Part shown: positions 1 through 8,455 of the stretch, in pieces | Numbering within the stretch: position 1 is the first letter of the stretch | Layout: every line of letters begins with the position of its first letter | NCBI RefSeq assembly: GCF_016745235.1 | Contig: NZ_JAELVM010000002.1 | Coordinates: 1,150,496-1,214,495 of the forward strand | Reading direction: 5' to 3' | Length of the DNA: 64,000 bases | DNA from: Chryseobacterium endalhagicum | GTDB taxonomy: Bacteria > Bacteroidota > Bacteroidia > Flavobacteriales > Weeksellaceae | Program-made: the position numbers and the translations under genes | Notes under the pieces: generated by a model | Told to the model about the DNA's origin: nothing | The model's database searches: none | What the model saw: only the letters and a program-made list of their open reading frames with translations

Positions 1-129
1 TCCTGGGAAGGAACAGATCATTTTAATGAACTGATGCCGGCAAGAATTCATATGAGCGCCAGCCTAATTCTTGAAGATTCTGCTAAGAAAAATATTGAAG
101 CGATTAAAGAGAAATTAAGAGCAAAATAA
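1..129 (+). CDS. C-terminal end of an unidentified protein (partial)
   Basis: An open frame enters from the left edge and ends at TAA 127-129, giving 42 residues that finish in a Lys/Glu-rich helix (KNIEAIKEKLRAK). It is followed at once by a strong terminator, which supports a real gene end. I do not recognise the family from this fragment; the rest of the gene lies outside the window. Confidence 0.6.
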   Translation, partial: SWEGTDHFNELMPARIHMSASLILEDSAKKNIEAIKEKLRAK

Positions 130-150
130 TTTTTTATTTAACTAAAATAG

Positions 151-183
151 AAGAGGTTATCCTAAAAGGTTAACCTCTTTTTT
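151..183 (+). terminator. Rho-independent terminator after the partial gene
   Basis: Stem AAGAGGTTA (151-159) pairs with TAACCTCTT (171-179), followed by a T tract. It lies 22 bases after the stop codon at 129. Confidence 0.8.
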
Positions 184-204
184 GATGTATTGATTTGATT
201 TTTA

Positions 205-240
205 ATCAAAAAGAAATCCGCTTCAGTTACGAAGCGGATC
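205..240 (-). terminator. Terminator of the SusC/SusD unit
   Basis: ATCCGCTTC (216-224) pairs with GAAGCGGAT (231-239). Read on the minus strand the hairpin is followed by a T-rich stretch. It lies 25 bases beyond the stop codon of the SusD-like gene. Confidence 0.7.
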
Positions 241-264
241 TCTGCAGTTAATATGAATGTTGAA

Positions 265-1773
265 TTAAAGTTCGTTTTGTTCTACTAAATTTTGAGATGC
301 ATTGATCTCTGCCTGAGGAATAAGCCATGTCCATCGCTTATCTCCGGCAGGAATAGTCATTAAATTATTAGTAACCGCAGACACATGGTTTGCACCAGTC
401 CTGTCTAAAGGAAGATTTAATCTCTTCAGATCAAGAAATCTGAAACCTTCTCCCCAAAGTTCTAATCTTCTGCTGTTTAAAATTTCATTAATATAAGCCT
501 GCCCTGTAGTGGTAGCTCCAGCATATGATGGGTTCCTGTTTTGTGTAAACTCATTAAATACAATTTTAGAGTCTGCCTCTTTATTATCTTTGGCCAACGC
601 CTCAGCTTCGATTAGATACATCTCTGCAGCTCTCATAAATGGAATGTCACCTAAGCTTGTATTGTTATCAACAGTTCCTGATGCATTTACAGAAAGGAAT
701 TTCTGAGATGTATAAGGGAATTTACTGTACGTAGAAGGCAATGCAAGTGCAGTATGTGCTCCTGTAGGATCAATAACCTGTGTTCTCACATCGGTTGTTG
801 GAAACTGTGCGTATAATAAATTGTTGACAACTTTAGGAGCCTGTCTGATCTGTCCTGAATTATAATTTCTGGACATATAGCCCATAAAATTTCCAAAGAA
901 GTCGGTTGTGGCATCAATTGGTTTATAGCCCCATACCCATTCAGAGTTAGAGTAACTGTTAAAACCTGATTTATACTGAGTATTGTTCATCAGTGCAAAT
1001 CCTTGTCTTGCTTCTTTTGCATATAAGGCAGCGTTAGCATATTTTCCCTGTACTAAAGCTACTCTTGCCATTAGCCCTCGAACAACATTCGCATTAAAGT
1101 GAGATTTATCCGATCTGGTTTTACCATTTAGGAAACCATAAGCCTGTGCAAAATCTGAATTTATTAAAGCATAAACCTCTTCTAAAGATGCTCTGGGAAT
1201 AGGGTTGAAAGAATCATCCAATCTAAGTGGTACGCCAGGTTGAGAATTTGTAGCTCCTGCCACATATCTTTTTGCATAGATCTGGGCTAGCATAAAATAG
1301 CAATACCCTCTGAATGCATAAGCTTCCCCCAATACTTTATCCTTGAGCGTCTGATCCCCCGGAACATTAGGAGCTGCCTTTATGATAATGTTTGCAATTC
1401 TTATCTGCCCATAGAAAAAATCGTATGGATAAAATAAATTTGTAGAAGTAGCATTGGCATTATCCAGCCATCGCAGGGTAGTTACAAACCATCCGTTACC
1501 TGTAGTAGGGAAAACTAAATCATCTCCCATTACATCCATATAAATCAATATTCCGGTGGCACCATTCTGCCCCTGGCTGCTGTTTTGCCTGTAATACATA
1601 TTTCTATGCATTCCATTAATTGTAATACTTAAGTTATCCAGACTTGAGGTTACCAAAAGCTCACTAGCTGCGGTAGTTGGGTCTTTCTCAAGATCATCTC
1701 TGTCACAGGATGATAGAATGCTTAATATGGAAAGTCCGGAAATTAGAAGCGCTTTATTTGTAATGAATTTCAT
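265..1773 (-). CDS. SusD/RagB family nutrient-binding outer-membrane lipoprotein
   Basis: Surface lipoprotein expected to cap the SusC-type barrel encoded just upstream and to capture a glycan or peptide substrate. The 502-residue length is normal for SusD. The N-terminus is a lipoprotein signal with the lipobox LSSC (Cys about residue 23). TPR-like helices are suggested by segments such as EAYAFRGYCYFMLAQIYA, and the C-terminal RRLELWGEGFRFLDLKR stretch is typical of SusD/RagB. It follows the SusC gene by 10 bases, so the two are co-transcribed. No glycoside hydrolase or peptidase lies next to the pair, so the substrate cannot be guessed. Confidence 0.95.
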   Translation of the reverse strand: MKFITNKALLISGLSILSILSSCDRDDLEKDPTTAASELLVTSSLDNLSITINGMHRNMYYRQNSSQGQNGATGILIYMDVMGDDLVFPTTGNGWFVTTLRWLDNANATSTNLFYPYDFFYGQIRIANIIIKAAPNVPGDQTLKDKVLGEAYAFRGYCYFMLAQIYAKRYVAGATNSQPGVPLRLDDSFNPIPRASLEEVYALINSDFAQAYGFLNGKTRSDKSHFNANVVRGLMARVALVQGKYANAALYAKEARQGFALMNNTQYKSGFNSYSNSEWVWGYKPIDATTDFFGNFMGYMSRNYNSGQIRQAPKVVNNLLYAQFPTTDVRTQVIDPTGAHTALALPSTYSKFPYTSQKFLSVNASGTVDNNTSLGDIPFMRAAEMYLIEAEALAKDNKEADSKIVFNEFTQNRNPSYAGATTTGQAYINEILNSRRLELWGEGFRFLDLKRLNLPLDRTGANHVSAVTNNLMTIPAGDKRWTWLIPQAEINASQNLVEQNEL

Positions 1774-1783
1774 TTTGATAATT

Positions 1784-4717
1784 TTAAAAAGTTGTACTTA
1801 AACCGAAAGTAATTATTCTCGAAGGTGAATATCTGTTAGTGACTGTACCATTAAATGTAGAGTAGGGCTCTAAGCCTTTTCTTTTGCTGGTCACCCAAAG
1901 GTTTTCTCCACTCACGAATAATTTTAAGCTGCTTATTCCTACACTTTTTACAATGTCAGGATTAAAGCTATACCCTATTGAAGCATTTCTCAACATGAGA
2001 TAACTGGCATCTACCAGCCATCTTGATGAAGCAGAGTTTGAAGCAGCTGCTGTAGATGAGTTTAGAGCCGGTACATCCGTGATCTGTCCAGGAGTGGTCC
2101 AACGATTATAAATATCAGTATGCGATGCTCCGCCCTGAGGAAAAGCATCCATTAAACTTGCATAGTTAGTATCATATATTTTTCCTCCAAACTGGTAATT
2201 AAATGATGCGGAAAGTTCCCAGTTTTTAAAATTAAAGGTAGTTGAAAAATTTCCAAAGAAATCAGGAATTGCTGATCCATGATATTCATATTTAGCTTTA
2301 TTCTGATTGGTGGTAACCAGAACACCATTGACGGTTCTTACATCTGCTGCTGTAGAACCAGGGAATAAATCCTGATCTAAGACGAATAGAGGGGCACCAT
2401 CAGAAGGATCCACTCCGTACCATGATCTTAACCAAAAAGCATATAAGTCTTTACCTACCGTTAGTTTTTTAGTGCCAGTAATAAATTCGGCTTGAGAAAG
2501 GGCAGTAATCTCATTCTTATAAGAGGTTCCGTAGGCTGATACTGTCCATTTCATGTTTTGATTCTTGATGATATCTGCACTCAAAGTAATTTCATACCCT
2601 TTATTTACCATGTTGCCAACATTTCTGTCAATGCTATTGCCCGGAATACCTGCATTTACAGGAGGTTGAAAAGGGAAAATTAACCCTTTTGTTTCAGAAT
2701 TATAATATTCTACTGTACCACGTATTCTTTTATTCAATAATTCAAATTCTAAAGCAACATCAGATTGCGCCTTAGTTTCCCATGTAATTAACGGATCACC
2801 TACATTAGTAAGCAAAATCCCTGGCTCCGTACCATTGTTATACCCTAAAGAAAATAAGGTTTGATAAGCGTAATTCGTATCTAACGCGTCGTTACCTACT
2901 TCTCCGTAAGAACCTCTTAGCTTTAAGAAATTGACAAATTTATTATCCTGAAGGAAGTTTTCTTTTGAAATCACCCATCCGGCACCTGCTGACCAGAATG
3001 ACTGCCATCTTACGTCTGTGGCAAAACGGGAAGAACCATCCCATCTTACCGAGCCTTCTAAAAGATACTTTTCATTATAATTATAGTTCAACCTTGTAAA
3101 CCAACTTTCTTTAGTTCTTTCTCTAAGATGCGAAGTAAGGGTGTTGTTATCTACAAAGTTTCCAAACTCGTAGAAATTATCCAATACCTGATTTCGCTTA
3201 TAACCATAGAGGTAATCTTGTTTTAAATCAAAATTTTCATGTCCCGCAAGAAGGGTTACATCATGTCCTCCCAATTTTTTATTATAGGTTAATACCTGGT
3301 TCCACGTAAAATCTCTGGTCAGATACATGGTTCTGGAAGCAGAACCAATTCCCAAAGCATCCCCGATGAGTCTGTTTCCATAGGTTTTGTTTAATGTTCC
3401 TCTGAAGTTATATGCCGCATTGGTTCGGAACATCAATTCCGGTAAAATTTTAAATTCTGCATATACATTAGACTGAAGGTTGTATGAATTAGTTTTATCA
3501 TCATTTAATAATGTTTCCCAGATAATATTTCTACCTGCGGCGGCATCAACACCGCGTAAAGAACCATCATCATACAGGACATCTCCATTCACATCGTACA
3601 TTCTCTCTCCCGTAACTGGGTTATGTCGATATGGACTATAGATTGGGCCCATACCACGTGTCCATGCATAAGGATTTATATAAGCGGAATTGTTGTCTGC
3701 TCCGTTAACGGCTAAGCCTTGACTTGTAATAACGCCATTTAAGCTAGTTCCGATTTTAAACCAGTCTTTAACTTGAGAATCTGCATTGATCCTTAAATTA
3801 AGACGCTCAAAACTGGACTTCACAATATATCCTTTTTCATTGGTGTAGCCTAGTGAACTGAACAATGTACTTTTATCATTTCCACCGGAAAAACTGATGC
3901 TATGGTCTTGTCTTATGCCTACACCAATAATCGGAGCGGCCCAGTCAAAATCATTGTAACGCAGCTTAGCCGAAGAATTAAGCATTCCATCAACAACCAA
4001 CTGATTATCCGGAACATCATAAACATTTGTTCTTACGTTTCCGGAAATTAAATTATTAGTTGCCCATAAGTTTGAGGCAGCGAGACTTTCAGTTGGGTTG
4101 GTTAATCTTCTCCCATTACGCATGGCTTCCCAAGCAAGCACATAATAATCTGCAGTTCCTACTCTATCATATTCCTGAACAAATCTGCTTACAATACCTG
4201 TATTTGAATTAAGGGTAAATCTTGATGAATTTTTCTTACCTCTCTTGGTGGTTACCATAATAACACCATTAGCCGCACTTGAACCATATAGAGCAGTTGA
4301 TGACGCATCTTTCAAAACATTTATAGTTTCAATGTCGTTTGGATTTAATGAATTTAAATCTCCTGGAAAAGGAACTCCATCAACAATTAAAAGGGGTTCG
4401 TTTGAAACAAGGTAAGAACCTGTTCCTCTGATTCTTATTGATGAACCTTCACCTGGCTGACCTGTACCTGCGGCAATCTGAATACCTGCTCCAGCTCCAT
4501 CCAATGCTTGTAAAACATTGGAAATAGGGCGGTTTTCTATTTTAGCTGCGTCTACCTGGATATTTGATCCGGTAATCGTTCCTTTTTTCTGTTTACCATA
4601 GGCAACAATTACTACTTCATCAATGTCTTTAGTCTTCGTCGAATCTTTCTGTGCAGTTACAGCTTGGGCCGTAAAAAAAACTACTGCAGTAGATAGAATT
4701 TTTAGTTTCACATTCAT
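1784..4717 (-). CDS. SusC/RagA family TonB-linked outer-membrane transporter
   Basis: TonB-dependent barrel of 977 residues that imports the ligand captured by the SusD partner. The signal peptide ends near AVTAQ. A TonB-box-like region (DEVVIVAYGKQKKGTITGS) is followed by the plug domain, with RIRGTGS, LLIVDGVPF and the SusC signature NVLKDASSTALYGSSAANGV. The long rest is the beta barrel, ending in the aromatic C-terminus GLSTTF. Many SusC proteins carry a carboxypeptidase-regulatory-like domain before the plug; here only about 30 residues separate the signal peptide from the TonB box, so that domain is missing. No anti-sigma/sigma pair is nearby. Confidence 0.96.
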   Translation of the reverse strand: MNVKLKILSTAVVFFTAQAVTAQKDSTKTKDIDEVVIVAYGKQKKGTITGSNIQVDAAKIENRPISNVLQALDGAGAGIQIAAGTGQPGEGSSIRIRGTGSYLVSNEPLLIVDGVPFPGDLNSLNPNDIETINVLKDASSTALYGSSAANGVIMVTTKRGKKNSSRFTLNSNTGIVSRFVQEYDRVGTADYYVLAWEAMRNGRRLTNPTESLAASNLWATNNLISGNVRTNVYDVPDNQLVVDGMLNSSAKLRYNDFDWAAPIIGVGIRQDHSISFSGGNDKSTLFSSLGYTNEKGYIVKSSFERLNLRINADSQVKDWFKIGTSLNGVITSQGLAVNGADNNSAYINPYAWTRGMGPIYSPYRHNPVTGERMYDVNGDVLYDDGSLRGVDAAAGRNIIWETLLNDDKTNSYNLQSNVYAEFKILPELMFRTNAAYNFRGTLNKTYGNRLIGDALGIGSASRTMYLTRDFTWNQVLTYNKKLGGHDVTLLAGHENFDLKQDYLYGYKRNQVLDNFYEFGNFVDNNTLTSHLRERTKESWFTRLNYNYNEKYLLEGSVRWDGSSRFATDVRWQSFWSAGAGWVISKENFLQDNKFVNFLKLRGSYGEVGNDALDTNYAYQTLFSLGYNNGTEPGILLTNVGDPLITWETKAQSDVALEFELLNKRIRGTVEYYNSETKGLIFPFQPPVNAGIPGNSIDRNVGNMVNKGYEITLSADIIKNQNMKWTVSAYGTSYKNEITALSQAEFITGTKKLTVGKDLYAFWLRSWYGVDPSDGAPLFVLDQDLFPGSTAADVRTVNGVLVTTNQNKAKYEYHGSAIPDFFGNFSTTFNFKNWELSASFNYQFGGKIYDTNYASLMDAFPQGGASHTDIYNRWTTPGQITDVPALNSSTAAASNSASSRWLVDASYLMLRNASIGYSFNPDIVKSVGISSLKLFVSGENLWVTSKRKGLEPYSTFNGTVTNRYSPSRIITFGLSTTF

Positions 4718-5003
4718 ATTAACAAAATTTAATAAATAATTGGTACAAATATGTTGGTTTTTTTTAATATAACAATAGTGTTTTAGTTAAAATATTAAAT
4801 TTTTGTTAAAAATTATATTTTTTAGTTAAAATGGTTAATTTGAAATTTATCTTTTTGAAAATTATAGAATATTTTTAATTGTATTTTTAATTATGATGTA
4901 TATTTTTAATTATAGAGAAAATGATCTAGATAAAAAGTAAATAGTTTGCATTAATAAAAGACAAAAAATGAAGTGATTACATTTAAAATTTTTTGAAAAA
5001 TAA
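4718..5003. other. AT-rich intergenic region between divergent genes
   Basis: About 285 bases of very AT-rich DNA. It contains near-repeats of TATTTTTAATT around 4868-4915. On the minus strand a near-match to the Bacteroidota -7 element (CATATTTG) lies about 30 bases before the SusC start and may be its promoter. No gene seen. Confidence 0.5.
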
Positions 5004-5045
5004 TTGGTCGGTTAAAAAATAATTATAACTTTGTAATTCAAAGTT
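5004..5045 (+). promoter_or_regulatory. Promoter overlapped by a palindromic operator (site 1)
   Basis: TTG at 5004-5006 and TAACTTTG at 5026-5033 are separated by exactly 19 bases, a perfect Bacteroidota promoter. The palindrome ACTTTG-TAATT-CAAAGT (5028-5044) covers the -7 element and the probable transcription start. The same palindrome recurs at 6043-6059, on the other side of the winged-helix regulator gene. A repressor bound here would block the promoter; the regulator at 5729 is the obvious candidate. Confidence 0.7.
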
Positions 5046-5051
5046 CTTTTT

Positions 5052-5669
5052 ATGGATTCGAAAAACTATCACGAAGACTTATCCCACATCCGTTCCATGA
5101 TGGAGCGGTCTTCCAGATTTATTTCATTGAGCGGACTGTCCGGAGTTTTTGCCGGTCTTGCAGCATTGATTGGTGCTGGGTATGTGTATTGTGCTTTCCA
5201 ACGCGAAGGAATTAATTATCTTGACGGAGACAGAAACTTTTTTGGCCCCGCATTGGTCAGAGAACTTGTTATTACCGGAATTGTGATTTTGGTAACAGCT
5301 ATTTTGAGCGGCTATATTTTTACTGCAAATAAAAGCAGAAAGAAAGGGCTGAAAATCTGGGATGCCACCACCAAACGTCTGCTCGTAACATTTGCCGTTC
5401 CATTGGTTACAGGAGGAATTTTTTGCCTTGCACTTCTTTTTCATCATCTTTTTGTATGGATTGCTCCGGCCACATTGATTTTTTACGGAATTGCGCTCGT
5501 GAATGCAGAAAGATATACTTTAACGGATATTAAATACCTTGGATATTGCCAGATCATATTAGGACTTATTTCACTGTTCTTCTTGGGCTGGGGACTTCTG
5601 TTCTGGACTATTGGTTTCGGAGTTCTTCATATTGTGTATGGCCTGATTATGCATAAAAAATATAAATAA
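5052..5669 (+). CDS. Integral membrane protein of unknown function
   Basis: A 205-residue protein with a short charged N-terminus (NYHEDLSHIRSMMERSSRF) and five or six predicted membrane helices, at about residues 28-48, 70-92, 108-130, 133-150 and 158-198. I do not recognise a named domain. The ATG lies 7 bases after a palindrome overlapping its promoter. It is followed 60 bases later by a winged-helix regulator, an arrangement I infer to be one regulated unit: small membrane protein, then its repressor. Role unknown; an envelope or stress function would fit. Confidence 0.85.
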   Translation: MDSKNYHEDLSHIRSMMERSSRFISLSGLSGVFAGLAALIGAGYVYCAFQREGINYLDGDRNFFGPALVRELVITGIVILVTAILSGYIFTANKSRKKGLKIWDATTKRLLVTFAVPLVTGGIFCLALLFHHLFVWIAPATLIFYGIALVNAERYTLTDIKYLGYCQIILGLISLFFLGWGLLFWTIGFGVLHIVYGLIMHKKYK

Positions 5670-5728
5670 AGACTAAATTTGCAGGATTTTGGAAATAACT
5701 TCTCAAAGCTCTGCAGCACTCACTCATT

Positions 5729-6019
5729 ATGATTAATATAAATCAACTCAATAAAGAATTCGAAAGCCGTGTAAGATTGGGTATTATGTCCGTTCTTATG
5801 GTCAATGACTGGGTTGATTTTTCTGAAATGAAAGCCCTGCTGGAAATTACAGACGGTAATATGGCGAGCCACAGCAATGCGTTGGAAAAAGCAGGATATA
5901 TTGAAGTAAAAAAAGAATTTGTCGGCAAAAAACCGAAAACCTCTTACAGGGTTACCCAGAGTGGGAGACAGGCTTTTAATGAGCATTTGGATGCCTTGGA
6001 AAAATTATTGGGGAGATAA
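5729..6019 (+). CDS. Winged helix-turn-helix transcriptional regulator
   Basis: A 96-residue protein made almost entirely of one winged-helix domain of the MarR/ArsR-like type (Pfam HTH_34 style). Residues about 30-55 (DFSEMKALLEITDGNMASHS) form the helix-turn-helix, followed by the recognition helix and wing (LEKAGYIEVKKEFVGKKPKTSYRVT). There is no sensor domain and no cysteine pair. It lies between two palindromes, ACTTTG-N5-CAAAGT at 5028 and 6043, both placed on -7 elements. From this I infer that it represses the genes on both sides and possibly itself, binding as a dimer. Confidence 0.9.
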   Translation: MININQLNKEFESRVRLGIMSVLMVNDWVDFSEMKALLEITDGNMASHSNALEKAGYIEVKKEFVGKKPKTSYRVTQSGRQAFNEHLDALEKLLGR

Positions 6020-6040
6020 ACCCTATATTTTTTTGAAAAT

Positions 6041-6059
6041 TAACTTTGAAATACAAAGT
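6041..6059 (+). promoter_or_regulatory. -7 element overlapped by the same palindrome (site 2)
   Basis: TAACTTTG (6041-6048) fits TAnnTTTG, and ACTTTG-AAATA-CAAAGT (6043-6059) is a perfect 6-5-6 inverted repeat. It differs from site 1 (5028-5044) only in the spacer (AAATA against TAATT). The offset between -7 element and palindrome is the same at both sites. No TTG box is visible at the right distance, so this promoter may be weak or activator-dependent. Confidence 0.65.
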
Positions 6060-6084
6060 ACTTTATAAAATAAAAATAAATATT

Positions 6085-6375
6085 ATGATGACACAAAAAC
6101 AAACAACATTCACGATTTACGCACTTCCATTGGTTTTACTGTGTGTTCCATTAGTTGGGAATATCATTTCCAGTGAGGTCAATTGGTCACCTTCAGATTT
6201 TCTGATTGCGGGAATTTTACTTTTTGCCACTGCTTTTCTGGTCAATCTTGTGAGAAGTAAAATCAAAAAACAAAGTTGGAAAATTTTAATCTGTGCTGTC
6301 ATTGTACTGGTTCTTGCTTTGACCTGGATTGAATTGGCAGTAGGCATTTTCGGAAGTCCGTTTGCCGGAAATTAA
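6085..6375 (+). CDS. Small integral membrane protein of unknown function
   Basis: 96 residues with three predicted membrane helices: about 10-30 (IYALPLVLLCVPLVGNII), 37-55 (FLIAGILLFATAFLVNLV) and 66-86 (ILICAVIVLVLALTWIELAV). Two adjacent ATG codons (6085, 6088) are possible starts. A TTG 13 codons upstream falls inside the palindromic operator and so would be untranscribed. The gene sits between the regulator and the metallophosphoesterase, 31 bases before the latter. No named family recognised. Confidence 0.8.
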   Translation: MMTQKQTTFTIYALPLVLLCVPLVGNIISSEVNWSPSDFLIAGILLFATAFLVNLVRSKIKKQSWKILICAVIVLVLALTWIELAVGIFGSPFAGN

Positions 6376-6406
6376 ATGATTATTTCAAATCATACAGGTT
6401 TCAATC

Positions 6407-7246
6407 ATGACAAGAAAAACTTTCATTAAAAGACTGGCGCAGCTTTCAGTAATAGGTGCTTTTCCTGCGTTGTATTCCTGGCAGGTAGAGCCTTTTTGGG
6501 TGGAATTTGTCCAGAGAAAACTTCCGGTTAAAAATTTACCAGGAACATTGGAAGGAAAAATACTGATGCAGATCTCGGATCTTCACGTGGGAGACCGTTT
6601 CGATTGGAATTTCCTGATCGATTCCTTCAGAAAAGCTCAGCAGTTCAATCCTGATTTTGTGGTCTACACCGGAGATTTTGTGAATCACGGAACTGAAAAG
6701 GATCAGGAAGATCTGAAAAAAGTAATGGAGGCGGCGGTTCACGGAAAACTGGCGACTTTCGGGATATTGGGAAACCATGATTATGGTAAAAACTGGGAAG
6801 ATACCGGATGCGCCGAAAGAGTATGCAATACGCTTGAAAATTGTGGAATTACGATGCTTAAAAACAGCAGCATAGAAACTTCCGGCTTGAATTTTATAGG
6901 TTTTGAAGATTTATGGTCACCTAATTTTTATCCGGCCGAAGTGATGAAAACTTATGATCCTTCCAAAGCCAATATCGTCCTCTGTCATAATCCGGATGCC
7001 TGCGACAAGGATATCTGGAACGGTTACCAGGGTTGGATTTTAAGCGGGCATACACATGGCGGACAATGCAGAATACCGGGAATTATCACACCCGTTCTCC
7101 CTGTAGAAAACAAAAAATATATATCAGGGGAAATAGATCTTCAGGATGGCAGAATGCTGTACATCAACAGAGCTATCGGCCACTCTTTCCAGGTCAGGTT
7201 TATGGTACGTCCGGAAATTACAGTTTTTACATTAACTCAAGCTTAA
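6407..7246 (+). CDS. Metallophosphoesterase, YaeI/YkuE-like
   Basis: A 279-residue calcineurin-like phosphoesterase. The binuclear metal motifs are all present: D58-L-H60, G-D90, G-N123-H124-D and GHTHGG near residues 215-220. The N-terminus has a twin-Arg-free hydrophobic stretch (LAQLSVIGAFPALYSW), which could anchor it in the inner membrane with the domain outside. Homologues such as YaeI act on phosphodiesters, including UDP-diacylglucosamine-type lipids, but the substrate here is unknown. It probably belongs to the unit that begins at 6085. Confidence 0.93.
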   Translation: MTRKTFIKRLAQLSVIGAFPALYSWQVEPFWVEFVQRKLPVKNLPGTLEGKILMQISDLHVGDRFDWNFLIDSFRKAQQFNPDFVVYTGDFVNHGTEKDQEDLKKVMEAAVHGKLATFGILGNHDYGKNWEDTGCAERVCNTLENCGITMLKNSSIETSGLNFIGFEDLWSPNFYPAEVMKTYDPSKANIVLCHNPDACDKDIWNGYQGWILSGHTHGGQCRIPGIITPVLPVENKKYISGEIDLQDGRMLYINRAIGHSFQVRFMVRPEITVFTLTQA

Positions 7247-7254
7247 TATATTCT

Positions 7255-7554
7255 ATGAAAGATCATGAAATTATTAGCATTGGGAAAATAGTGTTCGGAC
7301 TATGCTTTTTACTGGGAAATATTGTGTTTACAGGATATTTTATAAGTAAAAGTGATTGGTTTCTAGAATTTGGAATTTTTGTTTTTTTCTATGGAATACT
7401 GGCTAACCTTTTTGCAGTTACGGGACTCCTTTTATATGGTTTTACTTACAGCTTGAAAATGGCGGTCTGTTTAAAAGCCATCGGCTTGATCCTGTTTAAT
7501 ATTCCCCTTGGCTTTCTTTACGTAATACTAGGAATTAATTTAATATTTAAATAA
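7255..7554 (+). CDS. Small membrane protein, paralogue of the protein at 8056
   Basis: 99 residues with about three or four membrane helices and almost no soluble part. The frame stays open upstream into the metallophosphoesterase gene, but the ATG at 7255, 8 bases after that gene's stop, is the natural start. It aligns by eye over its full length with the 98-residue protein at 8056 (shared GYxIxKxD and xxINIPxxxLYxxxxxxL patterns). The two copies flank the Coq4-like gene. Function unknown. Confidence 0.8.
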   Translation: MKDHEIISIGKIVFGLCFLLGNIVFTGYFISKSDWFLEFGIFVFFYGILANLFAVTGLLLYGFTYSLKMAVCLKAIGLILFNIPLGFLYVILGINLIFK

Positions 7555-7560
7555 TACATT

Positions 7561-8046
7561 ATGAAAAAAGTACGTGTTCGCTTTCTGCTTTTTGTCTACG
7601 ATAAAACCCAGAAACTTTACAGGAAATATTTTAAAAAGAAAAAAAGACAGTGGCAGTTCAATGAAGAGCAGCTGCTGCAGTTCAAAGAAGACTCTCTGGG
7701 AAGAAAGCTTGGAGAATTTTATAAGAAGCACGGATTTTCTATGATCCCCAAAATGGAAAACCACGACGTTCATCACCTGATTACCGGATGCGGAACTCAG
7801 TTTGAAGACGAGATTGCCATGCAGTACCTGCTTTTGGGAAATGGTAAACTCAATGCGCATCTTTTGGCGGCTGTGGTTCTGGGAACCCTCATTCTTCCGG
7901 AATATCTCAAGCTGTATATGAAAGCTTACAGAAAAGGGCAGAGCATGAGGCCTTTCTATCACTGGGACTTCGAAAGCCTGCTGTGGCAGAATTTTGACCA
8001 CCTGAATGATTATATTAAGCAGAAGGAAACAGCAGTATTGTATTAA
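7561..8046 (+). CDS. Coq4-like protein with HDxxH-x11-E motif
   Basis: A 161-residue helical protein with the Coq4 zinc-site pattern: H68-D69-x-x-H72 followed by E84, 12 residues after the last His. Coq4 is a ubiquinone-synthesis enzyme in proteobacteria and eukaryotes. Flavobacteria use menaquinone, so the bacterial relative here probably has another role. The N-terminal 30 residues are highly basic (RKYFKKKKRQ). It starts 6 bases after the preceding gene and is followed 9 bases later by a small membrane-protein gene, so all three are likely one unit. Confidence 0.7.
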   Translation: MKKVRVRFLLFVYDKTQKLYRKYFKKKKRQWQFNEEQLLQFKEDSLGRKLGEFYKKHGFSMIPKMENHDVHHLITGCGTQFEDEIAMQYLLLGNGKLNAHLLAAVVLGTLILPEYLKLYMKAYRKGQSMRPFYHWDFESLLWQNFDHLNDYIKQKETAVLY

Positions 8047-8055
8047 TAACAGGTC

Positions 8056-8352
8056 ATGAAAAAAACACGGTACAGTACACTGGGATGGAATACATTTCTG
8101 ATCTCTTTTGTATCAGGAACTTTACTTTTATTGGGCTATCTGATAACAAAAGCAGACTTTCTGATCATATCCGGGTTTTATTTTGTCCTCATCGCAGCGG
8201 TGGTTAATTTACTTATTCTGTTTTATGAGCTTTTAGAATTCCTGACGAATATTCCTGATAAGAAATCCTCCGGACGCTCTGTATTGCTGCTCCTGATTAA
8301 CATTCCCGTCACCATGCTCTATATGTATATCGTCTTCAGCCTGGATCCCTAG
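8056..8352 (+). CDS. Small membrane protein, paralogue of the protein at 7255
   Basis: 98 residues with three predicted membrane helices (about 12-30, 36-58 and 76-96) and a short polar loop (NIPDKKSSGRS). It resembles the 99-residue protein at 7255 along its whole length, which suggests a local duplication around the Coq4-like gene. No known domain. It ends the tight run of genes; the next 103 bases are a low-complexity stretch of CTTAA/CTAA units without a gene. Confidence 0.78.
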   Translation: MKKTRYSTLGWNTFLISFVSGTLLLLGYLITKADFLIISGFYFVLIAAVVNLLILFYELLEFLTNIPDKKSSGRSVLLLLINIPVTMLYMYIVFSLDP

Positions 8353-8455
8353 ATTTTCTGTTAAAAATCATTCTTATACACCTTAAAACCTTAAGTCTTC
8401 TTAACGGGCTAAGATTCCTAATCTCTAAATTTCTCAACCTCTTAATCCTAAAATT

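Noticed and set aside
4860..4920. AT-rich near-repeats as a CRISPR or iteron array
   Set aside because: Units are short (about 10 bases), unevenly spaced and made of A/T only; no cas or rep gene nearby.
7033..7254. N-terminal extension of the small membrane protein at 7255
   Set aside because: The extra 74 codons lie inside the metallophosphoesterase gene and read as a shadow; ATG 7255 is better placed.
8370..8450. CTTAA/CTAA-rich spacer as a small RNA or repeat array
   Set aside because: The units are degenerate, there is no hairpin or terminator, and similar low-complexity spacers occur at 16120-16155 and 21900.
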